A stretch of 64,000 nt of DNA from Pseudomonas sp. TTU2014-080ASC (GTDB lineage Bacteria; Pseudomonadota; Gammaproteobacteria; Pseudomonadales; Pseudomonadaceae), in assembly GCF_001446935.1 (NCBI RefSeq), contig NZ_LKKK01000013.1, positions 1 through 64,000 on the forward strand, in the 5' to 3' direction. The stretch's first letter is position 1. Every line of letters begins with the position of its first letter. The notes under the pieces are model-generated. The model had not been told where the DNA came from and did not search any database. It saw only the letters and a program-made list of their open reading frames with translations. Shown here piece by piece: positions 25,857-35,376 of the stretch. A program made the translations under genes and the position numbers.

Positions 25857-27110
25857 TCAGCTTAAGCCTGCGATTTCACGCACACGCTGTTTGTCCGCTT
25901 CCAGCGTCAGTGCTGCTTCGGCTCTGGCCAGTGCGAGTTCGGCTTGATGCTTGGCTGCTGCTCTGAAGGTTTCGTCGCCCATTGTGCTTAATGCCTTAAG
26001 CGTTTTTTGCAGGCGGATTTGCACCTCGACCAACGCTGCGCCATCCCGTGCGATCAAAGCAAAGGCGTCGTCAAAAATATCTTCATTGCACAACGGCGGA
26101 ACGTGCACGCGGGGGTAGAGTGGCTCGCTTTCTTCATAACCCCGTGACCAGCCACACAGCAGTCGGGCCATACGGCCGATTACGTCAATGACGGTGCCTG
26201 GGTCGTTAATGGCTGAGGACAACGCCCGCGAGCCGATCTCGCTCATCACCGCCAGGCCAAAGCGTGGGTCCTGCTCAAAGCTGCGCTCTCTGGCCAGAGC
26301 AAAGGTATAGCGAATTTCTTCTTGCAGCTCTTCGACGTTGAGATCGCCAGCCTCATCTGGCAGAAACTGCGCAAGTCGGGTCTGGGGGAACACAAATGCA
26401 CCGGGTACTGAGTGAATGTAGATCGCCCCTTGCAGGCGTTCGGCAATCTTCGACAACGCATTCATGTCGATAAACTGAACGTAGCCGATGCCGTCAGCAG
26501 GAATATCGACGGCCCTATCGAAAGACTCATCGACCAGCATAGGGCTGCCTCCCAGATAGGGCTGCTCGCGCCAAGCTCGCAATGCATTAAGGGTGGCATC
26601 TTCAACCCGTTGGGTGGTTTCACCTACCCGACCCAAGCGGGTGAGGTGGTCGATCCAGCGCAACAGAGAAACGACGATCAGTGCAATGACTGCAATGGTG
26701 ACAATAAACAGGATGAAGCGCCCACGTTCGCCGTACATGCCTGTCTTAAGCACGATAATGCCGACAATGCTGAACAGAAATGAGCCAATAAACGTCGACA
26801 GTACGGTTTGGCTGACGCTGTCTTCAATCAGCAGTTTTGTGGCTCTGGGGGTGACGTTGCTGGTGGCCGAGCCGTAAGCAGAAATCATCACACTCAGGCT
26901 GAACGTAGTGACAGCCAGCATGCTGGAAGCAATGATGCCGAGGATGTTGTCCACAGCATCCGCGCCAATGGTTGTAGGCAGCTCCCATGGAATAAAGCGC
27001 TCCACGACGGCCGCAAGAATCGCGGTGGTGATGCCCAGCAGACCTATGAAGGTTGCTCGGGCCCAGAGTTGTTTACTGATCTTGGCCGCAGCCCAACGCC
27101 AACGCGACAT
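25857..27110 (-). CDS. DUF2254 family membrane protein
   Basis: 417-residue predicted inner-membrane protein. The N-terminal ~165 residues hold about four membrane segments (GLLGITTAILAAV, IIASSMLAVTTFSLSVMIS, FIGSFLFSIVGIIVL, FILFIVTIAVIALIVVSLL) and the conserved FSLSVMISAYGSATSNVTPRA block of DUF2254. The C-terminal ~250 residues are soluble and contain a DPGTVIDVIGRM segment. The function of this family is unknown. It converges with cysNC across the repeat-bearing gap; the exporter gene at 27179 lies upstream on the same strand. Confidence 0.9.
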   Translation of the reverse strand: MSRWRWAAAKISKQLWARATFIGLLGITTAILAAVVERFIPWELPTTIGADAVDNILGIIASSMLAVTTFSLSVMISAYGSATSNVTPRATKLLIEDSVSQTVLSTFIGSFLFSIVGIIVLKTGMYGERGRFILFIVTIAVIALIVVSLLRWIDHLTRLGRVGETTQRVEDATLNALRAWREQPYLGGSPMLVDESFDRAVDIPADGIGYVQFIDMNALSKIAERLQGAIYIHSVPGAFVFPQTRLAQFLPDEAGDLNVEELQEEIRYTFALARERSFEQDPRFGLAVMSEIGSRALSSAINDPGTVIDVIGRMARLLCGWSRGYEESEPLYPRVHVPPLCNEDIFDDAFALIARDGAALVEVQIRLQKTLKALSTMGDETFRAAAKHQAELALARAEAALTLEADKQRVREIAGLS

Positions 27111-27178
27111 ATCTATTCCTTGAATGGGGTTCCAAGGAAGGATAGTTGTCTGGGGTTACTCTGCCGGACGAACCTGTT

Positions 27179-28090
27179 TCAAGATTTTGAACTGGCGCGA
27201 ACTGCCCACCAGCACATCAACGAGCCGCCCGTTACCATCAGGGCGCCTATCCAGAAGCTGGCCAATGGCATGACCTGAAATAGCAGGCTGGACAACAGCA
27301 CGGACAGCACCGGGGTGAAGTACGAGGCGCTGGCCAGTAGTGTCAGGTTGCCGTGCATGACGCCGTGGTTCCACGCGGAATAGGCGAGGGTGGTAATCAC
27401 CCCAAACCCACCGACTAACAGCGCGCCCTCTAGTTCGAAATGCAGCGGTGGTTGCTCGGTCATGAAAAACTTTATCCACAGCACGGCAGCGGTGCCTAGC
27501 AGGAACAGCGGCACTGCATTGCGTCCATTGGCCATACGGCGCGTTGCCAGCGTGTAGATCGGCCAGGTGATGGCGGCCGCCAGCGCCAGGGCGTAGGCAA
27601 CCGGGTTTTTGCCAATATTCGCCAGTAACGGCTGTAGCCCTACCGATTCGCCCCCCGATGTCACCCAAAAAATACCCAGCAGGCTCAGCAGCACCCCCGG
27701 CACAATCACAAAATTGGCGCGCTGATCCCCCAACAGCACTGCCAGAACAATCGTCAGACAGGGCCACAGGTAGTTGATTAGCCCCAACTCGATGGATTGG
27801 CTGCGGTTGTCGGCAAAACCCAAGGCGAGTGACAGGCAGACTTCATAGGCCACAAAAAAGAATCCACCCAGCAGCAGGTAGTTCACCGAGTGGCCCCGCA
27901 GCGCGGAGCGTCCAGCGTAGATCACAGCGGCTAGGCCACTCACTGTAAATGTCAGCGCTGCGCCGCCCACCGGGCCGAAAATTTCCGCAATGTTGCGGTA
28001 AACCCCGATGGAGGAGCTCCACATCAGGATGGCGCTCATGCCTATAAGGGTGGCTTTGTCCAGACCGAGGCGTGTCAGATTCGGGCTCAT
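27179..28090 (-). CDS. EamA-type exporter, YddG-like (aromatic amino acids)
   Basis: 303-residue drug/metabolite transporter with ten predicted membrane helices in two EamA repeats. The segments MWSSSIGVYRNIAE, LINYLWPCLTIVLAVLLG and AYSAWNHGVMHGN fit the YddG subgroup, which exports aromatic amino acids and related compounds across the inner membrane. ATG 28090 begins MSPNLTRLG; the frame is open 65 codons further upstream but that part is not membrane-protein-like. Substrate assignment is by family only. Confidence 0.85.
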   Translation of the reverse strand: MSPNLTRLGLDKATLIGMSAILMWSSSIGVYRNIAEIFGPVGGAALTFTVSGLAAVIYAGRSALRGHSVNYLLLGGFFFVAYEVCLSLALGFADNRSQSIELGLINYLWPCLTIVLAVLLGDQRANFVIVPGVLLSLLGIFWVTSGGESVGLQPLLANIGKNPVAYALALAAAITWPIYTLATRRMANGRNAVPLFLLGTAAVLWIKFFMTEQPPLHFELEGALLVGGFGVITTLAYSAWNHGVMHGNLTLLASASYFTPVLSVLLSSLLFQVMPLASFWIGALMVTGGSLMCWWAVRASSKS

Positions 28091-28267
28091 GTCGGAAGCC
28101 TGAATTGGCCTACTGGCTGTATGCGGCAGAACATGATGAGCACAATCACAAAAAACCTTAGAACGCAGACTCGACTGCGTTACGTGAAGAGGGAAAGGGA
28201 GTTGCGGGCGGGGGTAACCTGAGACATCCAGTGTCTGTGAGGTGAGACCTGCTTCCTGCTGGGCAAT

Positions 28268-28297
28268 AATAAAAAAGCCCTGCACTGGCAGGGCTTT
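28268..28297 (-). terminator. intrinsic terminator after yhcB
   Basis: On the minus strand stem AAAGCCCTGC / GCAGGGCTTT with loop CAGT is followed by a T-run (TTTTTTATT), 22 bp after the yhcB stop. Confidence 0.9.
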
Positions 28298-28318
28298 GAA
28301 CCAGATGAGCGGTAAGGC

Positions 28319-28768
28319 TTAAAGCGGAGCCTGTGGCTTTTTCAGGCCATAGGTTTCGTCCAGCATACCGGGTACATCAGCGGTTTTAGGCGCGTAATCT
28401 TTCGGCGCTTCGTAGTTCTTCGGCGGTGTCAGACGCTCGCGCTTTTCAGGGCCTTCATCGCTGTGCAGAGCGGCGAGCAGGCGTTGACGGGTGATTTCAT
28501 CCAATGCCAGACGGTTAGCGCCATCAGACAGGTGCTCCTGCACGTCCTGATAGCTCTGAGTGAGTTTTTTGACCAGGCTGGCAGTGGTATTGAAGTGGCT
28601 GACCACTTCGCTCTGGTAGGCATCAAAGCGCTCCTGCATTTCGTCCATTTGACGCTGTGTGCGGCCGGGAGCAGCACTTGGCACCAAGCGGGCAATGAGC
28701 AAGCCAATGGCAATACCTGCAACCAAAGTTACGACGGGTAGCAACCAGGCGGTGAGGGTCTGTTCCAC
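28319..28768 (-). CDS. yhcB: YhcB (DUF1043) inner-membrane cell-envelope protein
   Basis: 149-residue protein with one N-terminal membrane helix (LLPVVTLVAGIAIGLLIARL, about 9-28) followed by a long coiled coil (about 35-105) and a Pro/Lys-rich tail, the architecture of YhcB/ZapG. In E. coli this protein links division, envelope growth and the rod system. Monocistronic with its own terminator; convergent to nothing on the left, divergent from the hydrolase at 29049. Confidence 0.88.
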   Translation of the reverse strand: MEQTLTAWLLPVVTLVAGIAIGLLIARLVPSAAPGRTQRQMDEMQERFDAYQSEVVSHFNTTASLVKKLTQSYQDVQEHLSDGANRLALDEITRQRLLAALHSDEGPEKRERLTPPKNYEAPKDYAPKTADVPGMLDETYGLKKPQAPL

Positions 28769-29048
28769 GAGTCCTTCCTCTCTAAACGGCTTTACTTAAA
28801 CTTAGCGGCTTGTACCTGCTCTGTACACTGCAAAGCATTAGCGCGTGTGTATGGACAGGCAGATTGTTCGGTTCTGTACGAAAAGTGTCCACGCATTTTC
28901 ATGTCGCATTGAAAACCGATTCGCATTGGCCGCTTACCGTTCGTAAACTGTGCCTACTCATCGCTTCTGCCTTGCCTGAGTATTACTCGCAGGCTTTTCG
29001 TAAAGAACCTAGACGTGCCGACCCCGAAGCGGGTCACGGAGTTCCCCG

Positions 29049-29678
29049 TTGTTGATTCGTGAAAACCCTATCACCCTTGACGGCCCTTGCGGTCAACTGG
29101 AAGCGCTTTGGCTGGATACGGCTGACGCCCGTGGCGTTGCGCTGATCTGCCATCCCAACCCGGTTCAGGGCGGCACCATGCTCAACAAGGTTGTCTCGAC
29201 GTTGCAGCGTTCTGCCCGCGATTGTGGCCTGGCCACGTTGCGCTTCAATTACCGCGGCGTCGGTGCCAGCGAAGGCAGCCATGATATGGGCACCGGCGAG
29301 GTGGATGATGCTGAAGCAGTGGCCAAGTGGCTGTTGGAAAAGTACCCGAACCTGCCGCTGACCCTGCTTGGCTTCTCATTCGGGGGCTTCGTCGCGGCGG
29401 CTCTGGGCGCACGTCTGGAAGCGCAGGGCGTACAGTTGAACAATCTGTTTATGGTCGCACCGGCTGTCCATCGCCTCACTGCAGAAACACCTCCAGCATC
29501 GCAATGCCCGCTTACTATTATTCAGCCCGAGGTTGATGAGGTGATTGAGCCACAAGCGGTCTATGACTGGTCAGCAGGTTTGGGGCGTGCCCATGAGCTG
29601 CTGAAAGTGGCAGAATGCGGACACTTTTTTCATGGCAAGTTGACTGATCTGAAAGATCTGCTGCTTCCGCGTCTATAA
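29049..29678 (+). CDS. alpha/beta hydrolase
   Basis: 209-residue small serine hydrolase. The likely start is TTG 29049 with CGGAG eight bases upstream; no in-frame ATG precedes the conserved region. Features: ICHPNPVQGGTM (oxyanion-hole region with HPNP), FNYRGVGASEG, nucleophile elbow GFSFGG (Ser about 107) and catalytic His in CGHFFHGKL. The family is widespread and annotated only as hydrolase/esterase. Located 50 bp upstream of trpS and probably co-transcribed, the usual pseudomonad arrangement. Confidence 0.87.
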   Translation: MLIRENPITLDGPCGQLEALWLDTADARGVALICHPNPVQGGTMLNKVVSTLQRSARDCGLATLRFNYRGVGASEGSHDMGTGEVDDAEAVAKWLLEKYPNLPLTLLGFSFGGFVAAALGARLEAQGVQLNNLFMVAPAVHRLTAETPPASQCPLTIIQPEVDEVIEPQAVYDWSAGLGRAHELLKVAECGHFFHGKLTDLKDLLLPRL

Positions 29679-29728
29679 ACAGCGCCGCTGCCTAACCGGC
29701 AGCCCGCTCAGAATAAGCAAGTGTGACC

Positions 29729-31075
29729 ATGACCACTCGTATCCTGACCGGCATTACCACCACCGGTACGCCGCACCTGGGCAACTACGCCGGTGCCATC
29801 CGCCCAGCCATCGTCGCCAGCCGCGCTGCTGATGCTGACTCGTTCTACTTTCTGGCGGACTACCACGCCCTGATCAAGTGCGATGACCCGGCGCGCATTC
29901 AGCGCTCCCGCCTGGAAATTGCTGCCACCTGGCTGGCGCTGGGGCTGGATGTGAACAAGGCGACGTTCTACCGCCAGTCCGACATCCCGGAAATTCCGGA
30001 GCTGTGCTGGTTACTGACCTGCGTGGCCGGTAAAGGCCTGCTTAACCGCGCCCATGCCTACAAAGCCTCTGTGGATAAAAACGTCGAGCAGGGCGAAGAC
30101 CCGGATGCAGGCGTGACCATGGGCCTGTTTAGCTACCCAGTGCTGATGGCGGCAGACATCCTGATGTTCAACGCACACAAAGTTCCGGTCGGGCGTGACC
30201 AGATTCAGCACGTGGAAATGGCCCGCGACATCGGCCAGCGCTTCAACCACCTGTTCGGCAATGGCAAGGAGCTGTTTGTCCTGCCGGAAGCGGTGATCGA
30301 AGAAGACGTAGCCACCTTGCCGGGCCTCGATGGCCGCAAAATGAGCAAAAGCTACGACAACACCATCCCGCTGTTTGGTACCGCCAAAGAGTTGAAAAAC
30401 GCGATTGCCCGTATCGTCACCGACTCCAAACTGCCGGGCGAGCCGAAAGACCCGGACAATTCGCACTTGTTTACCCTGTATCAGGCGTTCTCCAGCGCTG
30501 AGCAGCAGGGTGCTTTCCGCGCTGAACTGTTGGACGGTCTGGCCTGGGGGGAGGCCAAACAGCGTTTGTTTGAGCTGTTGGATGGTGAACTGAGCGAAGC
30601 CCGCGAGCGTTACAACGCGCTGATCAGCAAACCGGCCGATCTGGAAGATATCCTGCTGGCTGGCGCTGCCAAAGCCCGCAAAATCGCCACGCCGTTCCTC
30701 GGTGAACTGCGTGAGGCGGTTGGCCTGCGCTCGTTCCGCACTCAGGCAACTGCGGCTACCAGCGAGAAGAAAAAGGCCAGCAAATCGGCCCGCTTTGTCA
30801 GCTTCCGTGATGACGATGGTAGCTTCCGTTTCCGTCTGCTGGATGCGGCTGGTGAGCAACTGCTGCTGTCCAAATCCTTCGCCGACGGCAAATCTGCCGG
30901 CCAGGTGAACAAGCGCCTGCAGTCCGGTGAAGCGCTGGACGTACGCGAGCAGGACGGTGGTTTTGCCGTTTGGCTGGATGGCGAAGCGGTCGCTCATAGC
31001 CCGGCCTTTGCCGATGCCTCTGCGTGCCAGGCTGCTATCGCACGTCTGCGTGAGGCACTGGCTCCGCAGGAGTAA
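29729..31075 (+). CDS. trpS: tryptophanyl-tRNA synthetase
   Basis: Charges tRNA-Trp. Class Ic signature motifs are present near the N-terminus ([13 protein letters not shown], the HIGH equivalent) and in the middle ([10 protein letters not shown], the KMSKS loop). At 448 residues it is about 100 longer than E. coli TrpS; the C-terminal extension (about 345-448, with [22 protein letters not shown]) is a small appended domain also found in other Pseudomonas TrpS. ATG 29729 is preferred over the GTG two codons earlier. Confidence 0.97.
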   Translation: MTTRILTGITTTGTPHLGNYAGAIRPAIVASRAADADSFYFLADYHALIKCDDPARIQRSRLEIAATWLALGLDVNKATFYRQSDIPEIPELCWLLTCVAGKGLLNRAHAYKASVDKNVEQGEDPDAGVTMGLFSYPVLMAADILMFNAHKVPVGRDQIQHVEMARDIGQRFNHLFGNGKELFVLPEAVIEEDVATLPGLDGRKMSKSYDNTIPLFGTAKELKNAIARIVTDSKLPGEPKDPDNSHLFTLYQAFSSAEQQGAFRAELLDGLAWGEAKQRLFELLDGELSEARERYNALISKPADLEDILLAGAAKARKIATPFLGELREAVGLRSFRTQATAATSEKKKASKSARFVSFRDDDGSFRFRLLDAAGEQLLLSKSFADGKSAGQVNKRLQSGEALDVREQDGGFAVWLDGEAVAHSPAFADASACQAAIARLREALAPQE

Positions 31076-31084
31076 CCTGCGAAC

Positions 31085-31154
31085 GGGTGGATGACTTCTT
31101 CCATCCACCCTACGGCCGTGAATCGTAGGGTGGATGACGCTTTATTCATCCACC
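31085..31154. repeat. tandem GGTGGATG palindromes (dispersed repeat family)
   Basis: Two hairpins follow the trpS stop: GGGTGGATG / CATCCACCC (31085-31110) and GGTGGATG / CATCCACC (31129-31154). The same palindrome recurs twice at 36988-37060. Such repeats are common in Pseudomonas intergenic DNA and may stabilise or end transcripts. Confidence 0.65.
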
Positions 31155-31228
31155 AGCGGCCTTTGAGCTGCAAACTCCGATCAAATCGCACCGATTCTGT
31201 CGGTTATTGCGCCCACCCGTTTGCCAAG

Positions 31229-31266
31229 AAGCGGGGGCGTCGTTAAAGTAGCGCCCCCGTTTTTTT
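31229..31266 (+). terminator. intrinsic terminator just upstream of zapE start
   Basis: Stem CGGGGGCG / CGCCCCCG with a 12-base loop and seven T residues. It presumably ends trpS transcripts, yet the zapE ATG lies only 14 bp after the T-run. Confidence 0.85.
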
Positions 31267-31280
31267 GCCCGGCAAAACAA

Positions 31281-32378
31281 ATGATGACCCCGTTAGAACG
31301 CTATCAGGCTGATCTCAAACGCCCCGATTTCTTTCACGATGCCGCTCAAGAGAATGCAGTTCGCCACTTGCAGCGACTGTATGAAGAGCTGGTCGCGAAG
31401 GAAAACGAATCCGGCGGATTCCTTGGCAAGCTGTTTGGCAAAAAGTCCAACGAGCCGGTCAAGGGCCTGTACTTCTGGGGTGGGGTAGGCCGCGGCAAAA
31501 CCTATCTGGTGGACACCTTCTTTGATGCGCTGCCGTTCAAGCGGAAAATGCGTACTCACTTCCACCGCTTTATGAAGCGCGTCCACGAGGAAATGAAAAC
31601 CCTCAAGGGCGAAAAGAACCCGCTGACCATCATCGCTAAACGCTTCTCCGATGAAGCGCGGGTCATCTGCTTCGACGAATTCTTCGTCTCCGACATTACC
31701 GACGCGATGATCCTCGCGACCCTGATGGAAGAGCTGTTTAAAAACGGCGTCAGCCTGGTGGCCACTTCCAACATCGTGCCGGACGGTCTGTATAAAGACG
31801 GCCTGCAGCGTGCGCGCTTCCTGCCAGCCATTGCTCTGCTCAAGCAGCACACCATCGTCGTCAATGTCGACAGCGGCGTGGACTACCGCCTGCGTGCACT
31901 GGAGCAAGCCGAACTGTTCCACAGCCCGCTGGATGCAGAAGCTGACGAAAGTCTGCGCAAGAGCTTCTGCAGCTTGCTGCCGGAAGGCGCACAGATTGTC
32001 GAGAACGAAGCGCTGACCATCGAGAATCGCGTGATCCACGCCGTGCGCGCCTGTCAGGACGTGGCTTGGTTCGAATTCCGCGAACTGTGCGACGGCCCGC
32101 GCAGCCAGAACGACTACATCGAACTGGGCAAGCAGTTCCACGCCGTGATCCTCGCCAACGTCGAGCAAATGAGCGTGGCCAAAGACGACATGGCCCGCCG
32201 ATTTATCAACCTAGTGGACGAGTTCTACGACCGCAACGTCAAACTCATCATTTCCGCTGAGGTGGAGCTGAAAGACCTGTACAGCGGCGGTCGCCTGAAC
32301 TTCGAGTTCCAGCGCACCCTGAGCCGTCTTCTGGAAATGCAGTCGCATGAGTTCCTGGCGCGCCCGCACAAGCCTTAA
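31281..32378 (+). CDS. zapE: cell division ATPase ZapE (AFG1 family)
   Basis: AAA+ ATPase that associates with the Z-ring in late division. About 365 residues starting MMTPLERY; two adjacent ATGs (31281, 31284) are possible starts. Walker A is GGVGRGKTYLVD (about 68-79), Walker B is VICFDEFFVSDITDA, and LVATSNIVPDGLYKDG is the sensor region. No clear Shine-Dalgarno site is visible and a terminator hairpin abuts the start, so expression control may be unusual. Confidence 0.95.
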   Translation: MMTPLERYQADLKRPDFFHDAAQENAVRHLQRLYEELVAKENESGGFLGKLFGKKSNEPVKGLYFWGGVGRGKTYLVDTFFDALPFKRKMRTHFHRFMKRVHEEMKTLKGEKNPLTIIAKRFSDEARVICFDEFFVSDITDAMILATLMEELFKNGVSLVATSNIVPDGLYKDGLQRARFLPAIALLKQHTIVVNVDSGVDYRLRALEQAELFHSPLDAEADESLRKSFCSLLPEGAQIVENEALTIENRVIHAVRACQDVAWFEFRELCDGPRSQNDYIELGKQFHAVILANVEQMSVAKDDMARRFINLVDEFYDRNVKLIISAEVELKDLYSGGRLNFEFQRTLSRLLEMQSHEFLARPHKP

Positions 32379-32440
32379 AGCCTATTTGTGATCTGCTGCG
32401 CGTCGGCAGAACGGCGTCATAAACAGCCTCAGAATGCTCA

Positions 32441-32555
32441 TTTACACCCCGTAAACTGCGCTTCTTCGGCGGTTTATTCCTTGTTCTGCTCTAGCTCGCG
32501 AGATCGCAAACAGGCTTTATTGCGCCCCGCACAAAGCCCGGTCTCCGGGCTTTGT
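32441..32555 (+). terminator. repeat-like segment ending in a probable terminator after zapE
   Basis: The gap holds a TTTAC-ACCCC-GTAAA dyad (32441-32455) in a context that looks like a dispersed pseudomonad repeat, then a perfect 11-bp stem ACAAAGCCCGG / CCGGGCTTTGT (32531-32555) with a 3-base loop and T-rich tail. Confidence 0.65.
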
Positions 32556-32644
32556 CGTTTCTGGTGGATATACACGCCGTTGGGCTGAATCGCTCGCGGC
32601 ACGTTAAACTTAGCGCCATCGACCTTTATGTCCCGGTTACCTTT

Positions 32645-33976
32645 ATGACCTTTGCTGAACTCGGCCTGATTGAGCCACTGCTGCGCACCCTCGACAGCCT
32701 CGACTACAAAACCCCGACTGCCGTACAGGCGCAGGCAATCGGCCCGGTACTCAAAGGCCGCGACATCATGGCTGCCGCCCAGACCGGCACCGGCAAAACC
32801 GCAGGCTTCGCCTTGCCGCTGCTGCAGCGCCTGATGATGGAAGGCCCGCAAGTGGCCAGCAACTCCGTACGGGCGCTGGTGCTGGTGCCGACCCGCGAGC
32901 TGGCCGAGCAAGTGCTGCAAAGCTTCCTCACCTACGGCCAGCACCTGCCGTTGCGCAGCTATGCGGTCTACGGTGGCGTCAGCATCAACCCGCAGATGAT
33001 GAAGTTGCGTAAAGGCGTGGATGTATTGGTGGCAACGCCGGGCCGTCTGCTCGACCTGTACCGGCAGAACGCAGTGAAATTCAATCAGGTGCAGGCGCTG
33101 GTGCTGGACGAAGCCGACCGCATGCTGGACCTCGGTTTCTCCCGCGAGCTGGAAGACATCTTCGTCACCCTGCCGAAAAAGCGGCAGACCTTGCTGTTCT
33201 CCGCCACCTTCTCCGAAGCTATTCGCGGCATGGCCCGGCTGATGCTGAAAGATCCGCTGTCCATCGAAGTCAGCCCGCGTAACACCACGGCCAAAACCGT
33301 TAAGCAATGGCTTATCCCGGTGGATAAAAAGCGCAAGACCGAACTGTTCCTGCACCTCTACCAGAGCAAGCGCTGGAGCCAGGCGTTGGTCTTCGTCAAA
33401 ACCCGTAAGGGGGTGGACGAGCTGGAAGCCGAACTGCAACGCAACGGCATCAGCGCCGACTCTATCCACGGCGACAAGCCGCAAGCCACCCGCCAACGCG
33501 CCTTACAGCGCTTTAAAGACGGCGAAGTTAATGTGCTGGTCGCCACCGACGTCGCCGCACGCGGTCTGGACATCGACGACATGCCGCTGGTGGTCAACTT
33601 CGACCTGCCCATCGTCGCCGAAGACTACGTCCACCGCATCGGCCGCACCGGCCGCGCTGGCACCACCGGACAGGCTGTATCGCTGGTCTGTGCAGACGAA
33701 GTGCAACTGCTGTCCGCCATCGAAACCTTGATCCAACAGGTCATTCAGCGCATCGAAGAGCCCGACTTTATCCCCGACCACCGCGTGCCCCAAACCCTGC
33801 CCGGCGGCCAGGTGGTAAAGAAACCCAAAAAACCGAAAAAGCCCAAAGTCGTCGGTGGCGGTAAAGGCGGCAGCCTGGGCCGCTGGATGGAAGCCGATGA
33901 ACCGGCAGCGCCCGCGGTTAAGGTCGTGCGCAAGGTGCCGAGTTTTGGGGGGAAGCCGAAGAAGGGCGGGCGGTAG
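32645..33976 (+). CDS. rhlE: DEAD-box RNA helicase, RhlE type
   Basis: ATP-dependent RNA helicase, 443 residues from ATG 32645. Motifs in order: Q-motif region TPTAVQAQAI, AQTGTGKT (I), PTRELAEQV (Ia), TPGRLLD, DEADRMLD (II), SATFS (III), and HRIGRTGRAG (VI). The tail (about 395-443) is Lys/Gly/Pro-rich with repeated KPKKPKKPK, a basic RNA-binding extension as in RhlE. Roles in ribosome maturation and cold adaptation are known for the family. Confidence 0.92.
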   Translation: MTFAELGLIEPLLRTLDSLDYKTPTAVQAQAIGPVLKGRDIMAAAQTGTGKTAGFALPLLQRLMMEGPQVASNSVRALVLVPTRELAEQVLQSFLTYGQHLPLRSYAVYGGVSINPQMMKLRKGVDVLVATPGRLLDLYRQNAVKFNQVQALVLDEADRMLDLGFSRELEDIFVTLPKKRQTLLFSATFSEAIRGMARLMLKDPLSIEVSPRNTTAKTVKQWLIPVDKKRKTELFLHLYQSKRWSQALVFVKTRKGVDELEAELQRNGISADSIHGDKPQATRQRALQRFKDGEVNVLVATDVAARGLDIDDMPLVVNFDLPIVAEDYVHRIGRTGRAGTTGQAVSLVCADEVQLLSAIETLIQQVIQRIEEPDFIPDHRVPQTLPGGQVVKKPKKPKKPKVVGGGKGGSLGRWMEADEPAAPAVKVVRKVPSFGGKPKKGGR

Positions 33977-34117
33977 GAAAACCTCTTTGTTGTGAAGCAT
34001 TAGGTGCATTGCGAACTGTGACTCAGCGCCGCCACAGTCTGCTGCCTATAGTGCGTGCCTCAGCGGCTCAGCCGCTCGACAGTGCACCTGAATATGGAAC
34101 TTCACAGAGGCTTAAGG

Positions 34118-34660
34118 ATGAGTGGAAAACCCGCCGCCCGTTTGGGCGACCCAACTGCATGTCCATTACCCGGCCACGGCGTAAACCCAATCGCTGCTGG
34201 CTCCCCTGACGTACTCTTCGACGGCATGCCCGCCGCTCGCCAAGGCGACCCGACAGCGTGCGGCTCGGCCCTGAGCACCAACGTCATACCCAATGTCCTG
34301 ATCAATAACAAACCCGCGACAGTAGTTGGCACATTAGGTAGTCACGGCAACGTCATTATTGGCGGTTCAGGCACCGTGATCATCGGTAATACGCATATGC
34401 CTGCGCCTTTCACCCCGCCAGCACCACTGGCCCTCCAGAAAACCTATGGTCAGTCATTCAGTATTACCGACAAGTCTGGCCAGCCTCTGCCTTTCAGGGA
34501 CTACGTAGCCACCGTTAATGGCGTTCAAGTCCAAGGCACTACAGATGCCAAGGGCATTGCCCACATCAAAAGCCCTACACCTGACGCCCAGATCTCAATC
34601 CACGTTAAATTCCGCTCGCCTGTGCGGATGCTGGATGAGCTGTCGGAGATTCAATCATGA
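34118..34660 (+). CDS. PAAR-domain protein with C-terminal transthyretin-like extension
   Basis: 180-residue T6SS spike-tip protein. Residues about 3-105 carry the PAAR repeats (ARLGDPTACP, ARQGDPTACGS, PATVVGTLGSHG, IIGG-type turns); residues about 120-175 (SFSITDKSGQPLPFRDYV, then GTTDAKGIAHI) resemble the transthyretin/Ig-like extension described on some PAAR proteins, which links effectors to the spike. ATG 34118 follows GAGG. The stop overlaps the next gene by 4 bp (ATGA), so the two products are translationally coupled. Confidence 0.88.
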   Translation: MSGKPAARLGDPTACPLPGHGVNPIAAGSPDVLFDGMPAARQGDPTACGSALSTNVIPNVLINNKPATVVGTLGSHGNVIIGGSGTVIIGNTHMPAPFTPPAPLALQKTYGQSFSITDKSGQPLPFRDYVATVNGVQVQGTTDAKGIAHIKSPTPDAQISIHVKFRSPVRMLDELSEIQS

Positions 34661-35376
34661 CCGACGCATTTAAAACCCATGCAACTGCGCAAGAGATAAA
34701 GCCGGGAGAGACCATGTGTCCGATCCCGATTGCTGTGGATGACCGAGCGGCTACACGCGAGGCGATCATAAGAACGGTGAGGTCATTGGGCTCCACGTTT
34801 GTTGAGCGTTCTTCTTGGGGAGCGATTAAAGAGACGCCACTAATGGCGGAGGACTGGGACTACAGCATGATTGCATTGCATCACGCTGGGCGGAGTGAAA
34901 GCTGTGGCTCCGGATCTGAGCAGATGTACGATATTCATCAGGAGCACATGAACAAAGGGTTTCGTGGCGTTGGCTACCACTATGGTATCGACTGCTCTGG
35001 CCAAATATTCGAAGGTCGAGATATTCGCTTAAAGGGTTCCCATGTCTCCTTATTCAACACGGGCGTAATCGGGATTGTGTTATTGGAGAACCTTACTACA
35101 CCGGAAGAGGGGGGCGACTTGGTCGCTAAGGTTCGCGTAGTTATGGATCAAGTCGGAATTAGCACTACCAACGCCATACCTGCTGCTCAAGTAGATGCAG
35201 TATTAAATCTAGTCGCCGCTCTAAAGAGTGTGTTTATTATTAATCACTTTGGTGGTCATAAAGAATATCCGGGGCAGAAGGCTGATGGAAAGATATGTCC
35301 AGGGAATATTGGGATGGAGTTAGTTAGAGTTATTAGAAAAAAGACGGATCTGATTCCTCCTCCTGCGGTGAAATGA
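34657..35376 (+). CDS. PGRP/amidase_2-type peptidoglycan amidase, probable T6SS effector
   Basis: 239-residue N-acetylmuramoyl-L-alanine amidase-like protein, predicted to cut the peptide from glycan strands of a rival cell's wall. Zinc ligands fit H75 or H76 (IALHHAG), H197 or H201 (INHFGGHKEYPG) and C214 (GKICPG); Y107/Y109 in GYHYGID match the catalytic tyrosine region of T7 lysozyme-like amidases. No signal peptide is visible, as expected for cargo delivered by a PAAR tip. The 3' half is visibly AT-richer than surrounding genes, hinting at transfer. Coupled by ATGA overlaps to both neighbours. Confidence 0.85.
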   Translation: MTDAFKTHATAQEIKPGETMCPIPIAVDDRAATREAIIRTVRSLGSTFVERSSWGAIKETPLMAEDWDYSMIALHHAGRSESCGSGSEQMYDIHQEHMNKGFRGVGYHYGIDCSGQIFEGRDIRLKGSHVSLFNTGVIGIVLLENLTTPEEGGDLVAKVRVVMDQVGISTTNAIPAAQVDAVLNLVAALKSVFIINHFGGHKEYPGQKADGKICPGNIGMELVRVIRKKTDLIPPPAVK

